Shown here one piece after another: positions 1-7,255 of a stretch of 42,529 nucleotides of DNA; within the stretch, counting starts at the first letter, position 1; every line of letters starts with the position of its first letter. The notes under the pieces are model-generated. The model was not told the origin of the DNA. It was given only the letters and a program-made list of their open reading frames with translations, and made no database searches. Source of the DNA: Candidatus Cloacimonetes bacterium HGW-Cloacimonetes-1 (GTDB taxonomy: Bacteria; Cloacimonadota; Cloacimonadia; Cloacimonadales; Cloacimonadaceae); contig PHBQ01000018.1 of assembly GCA_002841975.1 (NCBI GenBank), positions 1 to 42,529 on the forward strand, given 5' to 3'. Position numbers and translations under genes: made by a program.

Positions 1-283
1 TTTCTGTGTGATAGTTAGCGTCAAGAGAAATGTGTCGGGAACAATACCGGAAACAGAGCACAGCTTTTCCAGCCTGTCCGGCAAATACTGGTTCAGGCCT
101 GATATCCACCCTCCATTCAGGTCCGTACAATTGATGATGTTTGAACGATAACGCTATGAATAGTAGCCTGATGCCAAGCTGGAAGAAAACTGAAAGCAGT
201 TCGGTAGAGTTATCTAACTGATAGAAATTCAATCTTTTCGAAATATTTTTCTTGACGAATTGCAGAGGCTGAATTATGTTCAT
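1..283 (-). CDS. Partial N-terminus of an unnamed, possibly DUF58-like protein
   Basis: Reading the minus strand from an ATG at 283, the frame stays open for 94 codons to the window edge, so the gene runs off the left side. The peptide begins MNIIQPLQF, has a moderately hydrophobic stretch at about residues 39-56, then a segment around residues 65-77 containing RPEPVFAGQ. An 'x-PVFAGE/Q' turn just after a membrane segment is typical of DUF58 proteins, which often accompany MoxR ATPases. That match is from memory and weak. No good ribosome site precedes the ATG, and a TTG at 232 is another possible start. The gene would diverge from the FadL porin. An open run this long could occur by chance about once in a hundred tries per frame, so it is probable rather than certain. 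Confidence 0.42.
   Translation of the reverse strand, partial: MNIIQPLQFVKKNISKRLNFYQLDNSTELLSVFFQLGIRLLFIALSFKHHQLYGPEWRVDIRPEPVFAGQAGKAVLCFRYCSRHISLDANYHTE
252..280 (+). promoter_or_regulatory. Candidate sigma-70-type promoter for the FadL porin gene
   Basis: TTGACG at 252-257 and TATGTT at 275-280 are 17 bases apart, close to the housekeeping consensus. The element lies about 55 bases upstream of the porin start and overlaps the 5' end of the proposed divergent reading frame. The assignment rests on pattern only. Confidence 0.4.
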
Positions 284-333
284 ATCATGGCAAGATACAC
301 AGCAGCATTATACTCATTTTAAGGAGAATCAGA

Positions 334-1743
334 ATGAAGAAAGTTCGTATAGCAATGCTACTACTCGTTCTCATCAGTGTCACCGGTTCACTATTTGCCG
401 GTGGTTTTGCTCTTTCCGGAATTGGCTCACGAGCCATTTCTATGGGCGGTGCCTTCCGTGGTATGGCGGATGACGCTACAGCAATGTATTGGAATCCCGC
501 AGGACTGGGTTTCATGACCAACAGCAGTTTGACAATTGCCGGTGCCGGCATCTATCCTGCCTCAACATTTGACTTCAGTGGTAATACTCACGGACTCGCA
601 GCATCCGAAATCGAAGCCACCAAAAAACTGTGGCTGTTCCCCAATCTCTTTGCTGTCAAAGCCGGTGAATGCAAGCTCAAATATGGTATCGGCGTTTACG
701 TTCCTTACGGCCTTGGTGCCGAATGGGATGCCTTTAGTTTACCTACGACTATGCCTGTCCCCGATTCATTGGGCGTCTATAGCATGCAACCCATCACTTG
801 GGGAACTACTGGAACCGATGGTAATCAACATCCTCTCATCGAGAAAGAATCCTATAGCTCCATCGGTATAGTTGATATTCACCCTACAGTCAGCTATCGT
901 ATCATGGACAACCTTTCGATCGGTGCTGGTCTCAGTGTCAACTATGGCATGATCGGCATTAAAAGCCTCAAACCTAACCTCAGTGCGACCGGTGCATACA
1001 CCTATTATGTACCTACTTTCATGGAATTGGAAGGCACAGGTATCGGTTATGGCGCAAACTTTGGTATTATGTACAAACCTACGGAAAACATGAGCCTGGG
1101 TCTGAGTGGCAAAATGCCTTCTACGATCAAACTGAGTGGCGACCTGAAACTCCGTACCTATATCAACAGCGTCGTTGCCAGTACCATGGGACAGGCAAAT
1201 CCATTCGTAAGTGTCTTTGATACAGAAGCAGATGCCACCTTGAATTTACCTGGTGACATCGGAATGGGTCTTTCCTTTGCAGTGCTGGAAAACTGGAAAG
1301 TCAATGCTGATTTTACCTACACTATGTGGAATGTGCTGGATAAAGTAATCGTCGAATTCAAAGATACCTATTACACTTCTGCAGCTGATACCATAGGTGT
1401 CTCCGAACGCGAAATGGTAATGAACTGGGACAACACTATGCGTTTCAATCTCGGTACCGAATACACTATGGGTGCCAATGCTTACCGTTTAGGTTACTTC
1501 TACGACCAAAGCCCGATTCCGGATGGGACTCTCAGCCCTACCTGGCCGGACGTTAATTACAAAATGAGCGGTAACATCGGTTACAGCAGAGTATTTGGTC
1601 CTTTCCAGTTCGACATCAACTATGAGCATATCTATTTCACAGAACGCGAAGTGAAAGTTCAGGAATCAAATTTCGAAAACATGGCCGGTGTTTATAATAC
1701 CGCAGTCAATGCTTTCAATTTTGGCCTGACCTACAACTTCTAA
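334..1743 (+). CDS. FadL/OmpP1/TodX-family outer-membrane transport protein
   Basis: This 469-residue protein is an outer-membrane beta-barrel of the FadL family, which lets long-chain fatty acids and other hydrophobic compounds across the outer membrane. It has a clear signal peptide (KK start, hydrophobic core, cleavage near LFAGG at residues 20-24). The FadL-type N-terminal hatch follows: GSRAISMGGAF at about 31-41 and the diagnostic MYWNPAGLG at about 51-59. The rest alternates polar and hydrophobic residues and ends in an aromatic residue (TYNF), as barrels do. AAGGAGA at 321-327 is a good ribosome site for the ATG at 334. A rho-independent terminator follows the stop, so it is probably monocistronic. 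The substrate cannot be told from sequence. Confidence 0.93.
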   Translation: MKKVRIAMLLLVLISVTGSLFAGGFALSGIGSRAISMGGAFRGMADDATAMYWNPAGLGFMTNSSLTIAGAGIYPASTFDFSGNTHGLAASEIEATKKLWLFPNLFAVKAGECKLKYGIGVYVPYGLGAEWDAFSLPTTMPVPDSLGVYSMQPITWGTTGTDGNQHPLIEKESYSSIGIVDIHPTVSYRIMDNLSIGAGLSVNYGMIGIKSLKPNLSATGAYTYYVPTFMELEGTGIGYGANFGIMYKPTENMSLGLSGKMPSTIKLSGDLKLRTYINSVVASTMGQANPFVSVFDTEADATLNLPGDIGMGLSFAVLENWKVNADFTYTMWNVLDKVIVEFKDTYYTSAADTIGVSEREMVMNWDNTMRFNLGTEYTMGANAYRLGYFYDQSPIPDGTLSPTWPDVNYKMSGNIGYSRVFGPFQFDINYEHIYFTEREVKVQESNFENMAGVYNTAVNAFNFGLTYNF

Positions 1744-1764
1744 AATACAAACCGAACATACAAT

Positions 1765-1794
1765 AAATGCCTCACATTGTGGGGCATTTTTTCT
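1765..1794 (+). terminator. Rho-independent terminator after the FadL porin
   Basis: AATGCCTC pairs with GGGGCATT (one G-T pair) around a 7-base loop, and the right arm runs into a T-rich tail. It starts 21 bases after the porin stop codon. Confidence 0.82.
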
Positions 1795-2111
1795 GCCCGG
1801 ATGGTATAGGTATCGTGTTTGCCCGGATTGCAAATATTCGTATCTGCACATTCTCGTAATCACAGTCGCCTCGACAGTGGTACACGAGGCGTGTACACTT
1901 ACGGTCTGTCAGGATCTGTGTGCAGGATTGCAAAGAAATTGTTGACGGATGAACAGGGATTCATACTCTTGCAAAATGTGGAAGTCAGTAAGTTCCGGAT
2001 GCGAGCCATCCGAGATGGCTGCTATACGTTCCTTACTTAGTTGTGGCTATGATGCGGCTATGCCGCCCCATGAATCATAGGGAGGCATAGCCACATCATT
2101 ACCACATCTAT
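1795..2111. other. Gene-free gap rich in short hairpins
   Basis: I see no convincing gene here. The longest open frame (1819-2040, plus) has no ribosome site and an unprotein-like composition. The gap holds several perfect short inverted repeats: CGCCTCG/CGAGGCG at 1867-1891, GTACACG-AGG-CGTGTAC at 1880-1896, AGCCATC-CGA-GATGGCT at 2004-2020, and a larger imperfect one at 2049-2099. The first two overlap and cannot both form. They resemble hairpins in the other long gaps of this window. Confidence 0.6.
2049..2099. repeat. Large imperfect inverted repeat upstream of the HlyIII gene
   Basis: Two 19-base arms (2049-2067 and 2081-2099) are complementary at 17 positions around a 13-base loop. A smaller perfect hairpin GCGGC-TAT-GCCGC (2054-2066) is nested in the left arm. 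The right arm ends about 20 bases before the ribosome site of the HlyIII gene, so the structure lies in or next to its leader. There is no T-tract, so it is not a standard terminator. Confidence 0.7.
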
Positions 2112-2131
2112 GTAAGGAGGAAGGAGATATC

Positions 2132-2800
2132 ATGGCAAAGCAGAAAGGTAAATTTTTGGATAAAATACCGCTCAGTGCCCCTCAGACTCTGGGCGAAGAA
2201 ATAGCCAATAGCATTACCCACGGCACCGGAGTGGGGCTCAGCATCGCCGCCTTGGTGATTTTGGTGGTATATGCGGCGCGGGTCAGTGATGCCTGGAAAG
2301 TGGTATCTTTTAGCATTTATGGAGCATCCTTGATAATTCTCTATCTGGCTTCCACGCTTTATCATGCGTTTCCTCAACCCCGAGTGAAAAGGTTTTTCCG
2401 CATCTTGGATCATTCTTCCATCTTTCTGCTGATTGCCGGCACCTATACTCCCGTGATGATCGGAACTCTGCGTGGAACCTGGGGCTGGACCCTCTTTGGA
2501 CTGATCTGGGGATTGGCAATCTTGGGAATAAACATGGAGATCTTTGCGATGCACAAATCACGCATCGTCTCCGTGATCACCTACGTCCTGATGGGCTGGT
2601 TAATCGTGATCGCGATCAAGCCTTTGTCGAGCGTAACTCCACATTCCTTTATGCGTTGGATGTTGATTGGAGGACTCTGCTATACCTTTGGGGCGATATT
2701 TTATATCTGGAAAAAGCTACCTTATCATCACCCTATCTGGCATTTATTTGTGCTGGCGGGCAGTATCTCGCACTTCTTTGGGATGCTGCAATTGGTGTAA
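2132..2800 (+). CDS. Hemolysin III / PAQR-family integral membrane protein
   Basis: This 222-residue protein belongs to the HlyIII (YqfA/PAQR) family of seven-helix membrane proteins, now regarded as putative metal-dependent hydrolases acting on lipids. Family marks are visible: a short cytoplasmic N-terminus with GEEIANSITHGTG at about 21-33, STLYHAF at about 74-80, DHSSIFLLIAGTYTP at about 92-106, and a C-terminal HLFVLAGSISHFF at about 205-217. These supply the conserved Ser, Asp and His metal ligands. Length is normal. An AAGGAG ribosome site at 2121-2126 fixes the ATG at 2132. It stands alone between a hairpin gap and a convergent gene, so context says little about its role. The hemolysin name does not imply toxicity. 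Confidence 0.9.
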   Translation: MAKQKGKFLDKIPLSAPQTLGEEIANSITHGTGVGLSIAALVILVVYAARVSDAWKVVSFSIYGASLIILYLASTLYHAFPQPRVKRFFRILDHSSIFLLIAGTYTPVMIGTLRGTWGWTLFGLIWGLAILGINMEIFAMHKSRIVSVITYVLMGWLIVIAIKPLSSVTPHSFMRWMLIGGLCYTFGAIFYIWKKLPYHHPIWHLFVLAGSISHFFGMLQLV

Positions 2801-2880
2801 GAGACTTTTCAGATAGCACTTCTTTATCTCAAGAGGAGTATGCTGTTTTGGATCTATTCCCGCCCACCACCCTTTATGGA

Positions 2881-2925
2881 GTAGGGCTCCGCCCTACAAC
2901 CCGTATATTAGAAGGTCTTTCTAAT
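2881..2925. repeat. Two small hairpins between convergent genes
   Basis: A perfect hairpin GTAGGGC-TCC-GCCCTAC (2881-2897) is followed by ATTAGAA...TTCTAAT (2907-2925). They lie in the 136-base gap where the HlyIII gene and the LptD-GmhB-methyltransferase cluster converge, so they may act as bidirectional terminators or transcript-end stabilisers. No T-tract follows the first. Confidence 0.5.
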
Positions 2926-2936
2926 AGCTGGAGTGA

Positions 2937-3737
2937 TTACTTACGGTCTGCAAAAACTATCTGATAGGCACAGATGGAGAAGGCTACCCCTACATTGAGG
3001 GAGTTTTTCCAGCCCAGAACCGGCAAATCGATGATCCGATCACAAAGGCTGAGGGTAGCTGCGGAGATGCCGAGGCTTTCGTTGCCCAGTACCAGGGCAA
3101 TGGGAAAGCTAAAATCTGCTGCAAACACCGACGTGGCACTTTCTGCAGTTTCCAGCGCATAAACTGTATAGCCTTGCAGTTTGGCATTGCGGATAGCTGC
3201 TGCCGTATCGGCAAAATACTGCCAAGATACGAGGTTGGAAGTACCCATAGCGGTCTTTTCCATATTGGGATGATCTGGAGTGGGGGATATTCCGCAAAGA
3301 TAGATGCCAGCCAAGGCCAGGCACTCTGAAGTGCGGAAGATGGATCCTACATTGAAGACGGAGCGGAGGTTGTCTGTGATTACGATGATCTGCCGGGCTC
3401 GTGCCCTGGCTTCGGGATCCGGTGTGGGACTGCCATCACGAGTACGAATCGGGATTTGATTGTCCTTCCGCACGATTCCCTGATCAGTAAAATAGGGGGC
3501 AAGAACCTGTAGCAATTCATGAGCATCGGAGGCACTTTGAATTTGATCTATCAGTTCGCAAAGCCTCGCATCATCCAGGTCATCACGATGCAGCAGGATC
3601 TCCTCCCGCAAAGCGCAGACTCTTTCCCAGTCCCGGATAGAGCTTTCCAGTTCGGCGAGGAGTTTTTCAATAGTTTTCTGCCGACGCTGGGGACTCATAG
3701 CCAGAAATTTAGCACTGGAAAAGTGGGGGATATCCAT
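2937..3737 (-). CDS. TrmH/SpoU-family RNA 2'-O-ribose methyltransferase
   Basis: This 266-residue SPOUT enzyme uses S-adenosylmethionine to methylate the 2'-OH of a tRNA or rRNA nucleotide. A helical N-terminal extension covers about 110 residues. All three SPOUT motifs follow: NLRSVFNVGSIFRTSE (motif 1, catalytic Arg), LVLGNESLGIS (motif 2), and LPVLGWKNSLNVGVAFSI (motif 3, knot and cofactor loop). The target cannot be told; the extension differs from classical TrmH and RlmB. I chose the ATG at 3737, whose A is also the last base of the upstream TGA stop (TGATG), so translation is probably coupled to the GmhB-like gene. An in-frame TTG at 3740 would add one residue. It is last in the lptD cluster. 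Confidence 0.88.
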   Translation of the reverse strand: MDIPHFSSAKFLAMSPQRRQKTIEKLLAELESSIRDWERVCALREEILLHRDDLDDARLCELIDQIQSASDAHELLQVLAPYFTDQGIVRKDNQIPIRTRDGSPTPDPEARARARQIIVITDNLRSVFNVGSIFRTSECLALAGIYLCGISPTPDHPNMEKTAMGTSNLVSWQYFADTAAAIRNAKLQGYTVYALETAESATSVFAADFSFPIALVLGNESLGISAATLSLCDRIIDLPVLGWKNSLNVGVAFSICAYQIVFADRK

Positions 3738-4333
3738 CAAGGGTAATAAGTCGTAATCAATTGAGCCGCAGCCAATACATCCGGCACGATGAAGTCCGGA
3801 CGGATTTCACGCGTGTGCAGCATTTCCGTAAATTCATGCTGTCCATCCCCGGTCATTACCAGGATTGTGTGTAGTCCCGCATTATGACCAAAGGCGATGT
3901 CGCTGTAACGATCGCCGATCATCCAAGATTGCTCCGGGCGAAAGCTGTATTCTTGCCGTGCCCGCTGGAACATCCCGATTCCGGGTTTACGGTCTTCATG
4001 CTCGATGTTGAAGGGTTCCACGATTCCATCTTTGTAATAGGGAGAATAATACACGCTGTCCAGATCGGTTCCGGTGGTGTGGATGAGTTCCCGCATCCTG
4101 TTATGCACAGTATCCAGAGTAGCGGTGTCAAAATAACCACGGGCAATACCGGATTGATTGGTCACGATAAAGAGATAGAATCCGGCATCCTGCAAGATGC
4201 GCAGGGCAGCACCGGTGTTGGGATAAATCTTGTATTCATCGGGATTGGCGATGTACCCATATTGGTCGGAACTGATGGTACCATCCCGATCCAGAAAAAC
4301 AGCTTTGGAAAAATCAGTATTTTTTACTATCAT
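3737..4333 (-). CDS. GmhB-like HAD phosphatase lacking the zinc-loop cysteines
   Basis: This 198-residue HAD-IIIA phosphatase most resembles D,D-heptose 1,7-bisphosphate 7-phosphatase (GmhB), which makes LPS-core heptose precursors. It also resembles the phosphatase half of HisB. Visible HAD motifs are LDRDGT (about 14-19, nucleophile Asp), VTNQSG (about 57-62), RKPG with its Lys (about 116-119), and IGDRYSD (about 139-145). Canonical GmhB has a zinc-binding Cys/His loop before RKP. Here that loop has no cysteine, and the whole protein contains none, so this is a zinc-free variant or a phosphatase with another substrate. Its start overlaps the lptD 3' end by 20 bases and its stop overlaps the methyltransferase start. 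LptD as neighbour supports a lipopolysaccharide-related role. Confidence 0.8.
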   Translation of the reverse strand: MIVKNTDFSKAVFLDRDGTISSDQYGYIANPDEYKIYPNTGAALRILQDAGFYLFIVTNQSGIARGYFDTATLDTVHNRMRELIHTTGTDLDSVYYSPYYKDGIVEPFNIEHEDRKPGIGMFQRARQEYSFRPEQSWMIGDRYSDIAFGHNAGLHTILVMTGDGQHEFTEMLHTREIRPDFIVPDVLAAAQLITTYYP

Positions 4334-6722
4334 GAGTTTGAAACTTCAATGCATCCGGCAAGGCGGTGTTAAAGAATATTATGCGATAGTCCCAATAGTC
4401 GTTGCGGCGGGAATAACTAATGTCTATCTTCCAACAGTGCAAGGCACGCGAGATATTGAAGCTCTGGGAAATCAAGTCTTTGGTCTTGAGATTGTAATAA
4501 TTTGAATATTGGACAGACCAATTGGTGGTGACTTTGAGGCTGGCATTCATTCTCAGGTCGTTGCCTGCGGCGTCGAGGAGACTCGTGGGGGCACTTAAGT
4601 TGTGCGTAAGCCCCAGGCTCCAGCTATCTGTAGTCCGGGCAGCAGTTTGCTCGGCACTTTGTTGCAGGGAATCGGAAGGGATATAGGCATTGAACAGGGT
4701 ATTTTTGGTGCGGGGGAAATACTCCACATAGGGGAAGGTTCCGCTCAAGTTTATGGTTTGGCTGAAATAGTGATTGCGGAAGTGAGGATCTGTCCAATGC
4801 ACTTGGTAGGGGTCTTGAGTGACCCCATACTGGGCAGAATATGCGGTTTTCAATAGTGGTAAATCTTTTCCCGGAGGACGGAAGGTGAGGCTGTGGGAGA
4901 TGGCATTGAACTGTTTGGTATCCTTTTGGAGATTGACGGAAGTGCGGGACGACCAACTGATGATGTCGTTCAGTTTCTTTTCCGTCTTGCCATCCGAGCC
5001 CATATACTTGATCTGCCATTTTTGATCCACACCCATGTTCAGGTTTGTGGTCTTATTCGCCGAGCTGAGGCCGATCCCACCAAAGCTGTAAAAGTCACTA
5101 TTATCGCGAAAGTCCGGGGCATAACTGATGCCGGCTGATGGTGTGAGAATGTGGCGGACGGATAGTTGATTCCAACGGCTAAAGTTTTTGATCCCATAAA
5201 CATTGAAATTGGTATTCATGGAGGCGCTGTAATCATTACCACGCACCCATTTGTCGTCATTTTTATCACGGTCGAACCAGCTCTCATTATATGTCATATT
5301 CGGTTGAATGTTGAGCCAGCCCCGATATTTGTAATTGTAGGAGATACCCATGTTGTGCTTGATGCCGGCGTGATGCTCGTTCAAGAGCGTATTTCCCGTG
5401 GTGTCTGCAGGATCAGGGGTATTGTCCCAGATGATATCTTGCAAGGTCTTGTCTTTGGCTCTTACTACACCAGTATGGTTTAAATTCACAGCATAACTGA
5501 GGCTAAAATTGGTCCACCAATCGTTGCGGGCGGGGCTGTCATCGGGAGTAAAAAACTCGTAGATAGGGCGGGTCGGCATGCGGTAAGAAGCACTGGGTAG
5601 CGAGAGCGAGATGTTATCATTAATAAGGTCTTGGGTGTAGGTGCCACCTATATTCAGGTTTGAACTGAGGATAGGTTTGCGATAAGAGATGGAGGATGTG
5701 AGCTGCTGTGCCAGGCTTTCGTCGATATTATCACTGCTTTGCCACAGCCGTTTGTTACTGAGGAAATCGAGCCGGACATCCAGGGCAGATTTATCCCCCA
5801 AGTCCTGGCTGTGATTTGCCTGTAAAGCCCAATCGTTATTGGTGGTAGTGGATCCGATCGCCTTTTGATATGAGGCACGAAATCCACCTTTGTAGGAATA
5901 GCGTTTGGTATAATTGGTGTTGAGGTTTGTCCGCCAACCTGTCTTTTCCATCAGATCCAGTGCCAGAGTGACATCGGCGTAATCTGCAATGGGATAGTAG
6001 TATGCGATGTTTCGCACGTATTTGCCATCCACGGTATTGTATCCGGGTTCGGGCATGAGGAATCCGGCATGACGTCCCTTGCGGATGGAAAATGTCATGA
6101 ATGGAAAGTAGAAGATAGGGAAGTGATTTACAGAGAACACCACTGGCTTCCCGACGATCTTGTCGCCACGATAGATGCGAAGTCGATGCGCCCAAAACCA
6201 AAAATCCGGATCCATGTCGTCGCAAGTTGTAAAGCGTCCATTATCAGCATCGTAGATATCTTTGTCGATCTTGCGAATCTCTTCGCCGTAATAATAGCCT
6301 TTTTCGATGCGACTCAAACCGCCTCGCATCATTCCGGTCTGAGATTGAACATCGTAATAGACCTCGTTCCCGATTAAAACCTGGTCTCCATCCTGCATCA
6401 CGGTCTTACCATAGGTGAAGGCGCGATCTTTTTTGAGGTCTATTTGCAGGGAGTCTGCGGTAATGGTAGAATTCTGGTACTTGATCCCGGTGTTGCCGAT
6501 CAGCATCAGCAGTTCCTCGGCATAGTCGTAACGTACTTCGTCTGCATTGTAAGACAGGGAGTCCAGGGGGGGGACTTGAATCAGCAGCGAGTCTACTACA
6601 GAATCCGGCAATGGGGAGCCGCCGCTTGCGGATGTCTCCGTAGCTTGAGCCCACATCACAATGACGTTGATGCACAGGGCGATCAGTAGTAGAGCGGTTC
6701 TATTTTTCATTCGTTTAAGCAC
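4314..6722 (-). CDS. lptD: LptD-like LPS-assembly outer-membrane protein (OstA)
   Basis: This 802-residue protein fits LptD, the barrel that with LptE inserts lipopolysaccharide into the outer leaflet after transport by LptA-C. A signal peptide (LLLIALCINVIVMWAQA) is followed by an OstA/LptA-like jelly-roll at about 55-165 (IKYQNSTITADSLQIDL and similar strands). The conserved LptD start is next: GRFTTCDDMDPDFWFWA, then a PxFYFPFMxFxIRKGRxAGFLMP-type stretch near 195-225. Many long barrel strands follow. Only one Cys (in TTCDD) is evident, so the four-Cys disulfide pattern of enterobacterial LptD is not present. The start is GTG at 6722, with AGGA just upstream. An ATG at 6710 also fits a signal peptide but its spacing to AGGA is poor. 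It heads a three-gene cluster. Confidence 0.87.
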   Translation of the reverse strand: MLKRMKNRTALLLIALCINVIVMWAQATETSASGGSPLPDSVVDSLLIQVPPLDSLSYNADEVRYDYAEELLMLIGNTGIKYQNSTITADSLQIDLKKDRAFTYGKTVMQDGDQVLIGNEVYYDVQSQTGMMRGGLSRIEKGYYYGEEIRKIDKDIYDADNGRFTTCDDMDPDFWFWAHRLRIYRGDKIVGKPVVFSVNHFPIFYFPFMTFSIRKGRHAGFLMPEPGYNTVDGKYVRNIAYYYPIADYADVTLALDLMEKTGWRTNLNTNYTKRYSYKGGFRASYQKAIGSTTTNNDWALQANHSQDLGDKSALDVRLDFLSNKRLWQSSDNIDESLAQQLTSSISYRKPILSSNLNIGGTYTQDLINDNISLSLPSASYRMPTRPIYEFFTPDDSPARNDWWTNFSLSYAVNLNHTGVVRAKDKTLQDIIWDNTPDPADTTGNTLLNEHHAGIKHNMGISYNYKYRGWLNIQPNMTYNESWFDRDKNDDKWVRGNDYSASMNTNFNVYGIKNFSRWNQLSVRHILTPSAGISYAPDFRDNSDFYSFGGIGLSSANKTTNLNMGVDQKWQIKYMGSDGKTEKKLNDIISWSSRTSVNLQKDTKQFNAISHSLTFRPPGKDLPLLKTAYSAQYGVTQDPYQVHWTDPHFRNHYFSQTINLSGTFPYVEYFPRTKNTLFNAYIPSDSLQQSAEQTAARTTDSWSLGLTHNLSAPTSLLDAAGNDLRMNASLKVTTNWSVQYSNYYNLKTKDLISQSFNISRALHCWKIDISYSRRNDYWDYRIIFFNTALPDALKFQTHDSKKY

Positions 6723-6735
6723 AATATCCTAACAT

Positions 6736-6766
6736 TACATAGATTTTTTACGGATTTATATGTCAA
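6736..6766 (-). promoter_or_regulatory. Candidate promoter for the lptD cluster
   Basis: On the minus strand TTGACA (6766-6761) precedes TATGTA (6741-6736) with a 19-base spacer; TCTATG at 6743-6738 gives a 17-base spacer. The element ends about 14 bases upstream of the GTG start, implying a very short leader. The -35 box is perfect but the -10 is ambiguous. Confidence 0.4.
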
Positions 6767-6985
6767 GTTATTCGTCTCGTAAGAGCAATAATGGAGAGTT
6801 TGGTGTAGTAATCGGCCCAGGCAATGGATCATACTAACTGTGGCGATTTTACCCGAAATCTCAGATCTTTTGAAAAGCGAGCAAAGTGCAGAATATTTGA
6901 CAGAGCTTTGAGAAATTGTTTGACAAGCTGTAAAGACCATGAATCTTTGTTTTGTTTTACCATGGACGGTAAAGGGAGTAAAAAT

Positions 6986-7255
6986 ATGGAGATCATTGTT
7001 CGAAGGCTATCCGAACGAGAGATTGAGGATTACAGCGTTTATGCATGGCCCCTCTGGACAAAAGAAATTTCTGAATTTGATTGGGACTACGAAGCAACTG
7101 AAGACTGTTTGTTGCTGACCGGACTGGTCGAAGTCACAAACAACAAAGGGGAGATCATTACTATTCAAAGTGGAGACTATGTGACATTTCCCCAAGGTCT
7201 TACTTGCCGGTGGAAAGTGATAGAGCCGGTCAAAAAGCACTATCGATTTCGCTGA
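6986..7255 (+). CDS. Small cupin-fold protein (Cupin_3/DUF861-like)
   Basis: This 89-residue protein looks like a single minimal cupin barrel of the DUF861/EutQ type. It has W-P-LWTKEISEFDWDY near residues 20-34, CLLLTGLVEVTNNKGE in the middle, and GDYVTFPQGLTCRWKV near 64-79. The F-P-x-G-x-x-C/W-x-W turn is typical of Cupin_3. The usual metal-binding histidines are mostly absent, so any catalysis is doubtful. A GGGAG ribosome site at 6974-6978 supports the ATG at 6986; the frame extends further upstream but with unlikely protein. Its TGA stop overlaps the ATG of the next gene (TGATG), so the two are probably made together, suggesting a functional link with the DUF512 protein. Confidence 0.75.
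   Translation: MEIIVRRLSEREIEDYSVYAWPLWTKEISEFDWDYEATEDCLLLTGLVEVTNNKGEIITIQSGDYVTFPQGLTCRWKVIEPVKKHYRFR

Noticed and set aside
2-151. 50-codon open plus-strand frame at the left edge, possibly the end of an incoming gene
   Set aside because: It is the mirror register of the longer and more protein-like minus-strand frame at 1-283. Only one is likely real and I prefer the minus strand.
1819-2040. 73-codon plus-strand frame in the gap after the FadL porin
   Set aside because: No ribosome site, full of hairpin sequence, and the peptide resembles no protein. Treated as non-coding.
2132-2800. Hemolysin III as a virulence toxin
   Set aside because: The family is widespread in harmless bacteria and the hemolysin name is historical; there are no other virulence genes nearby.
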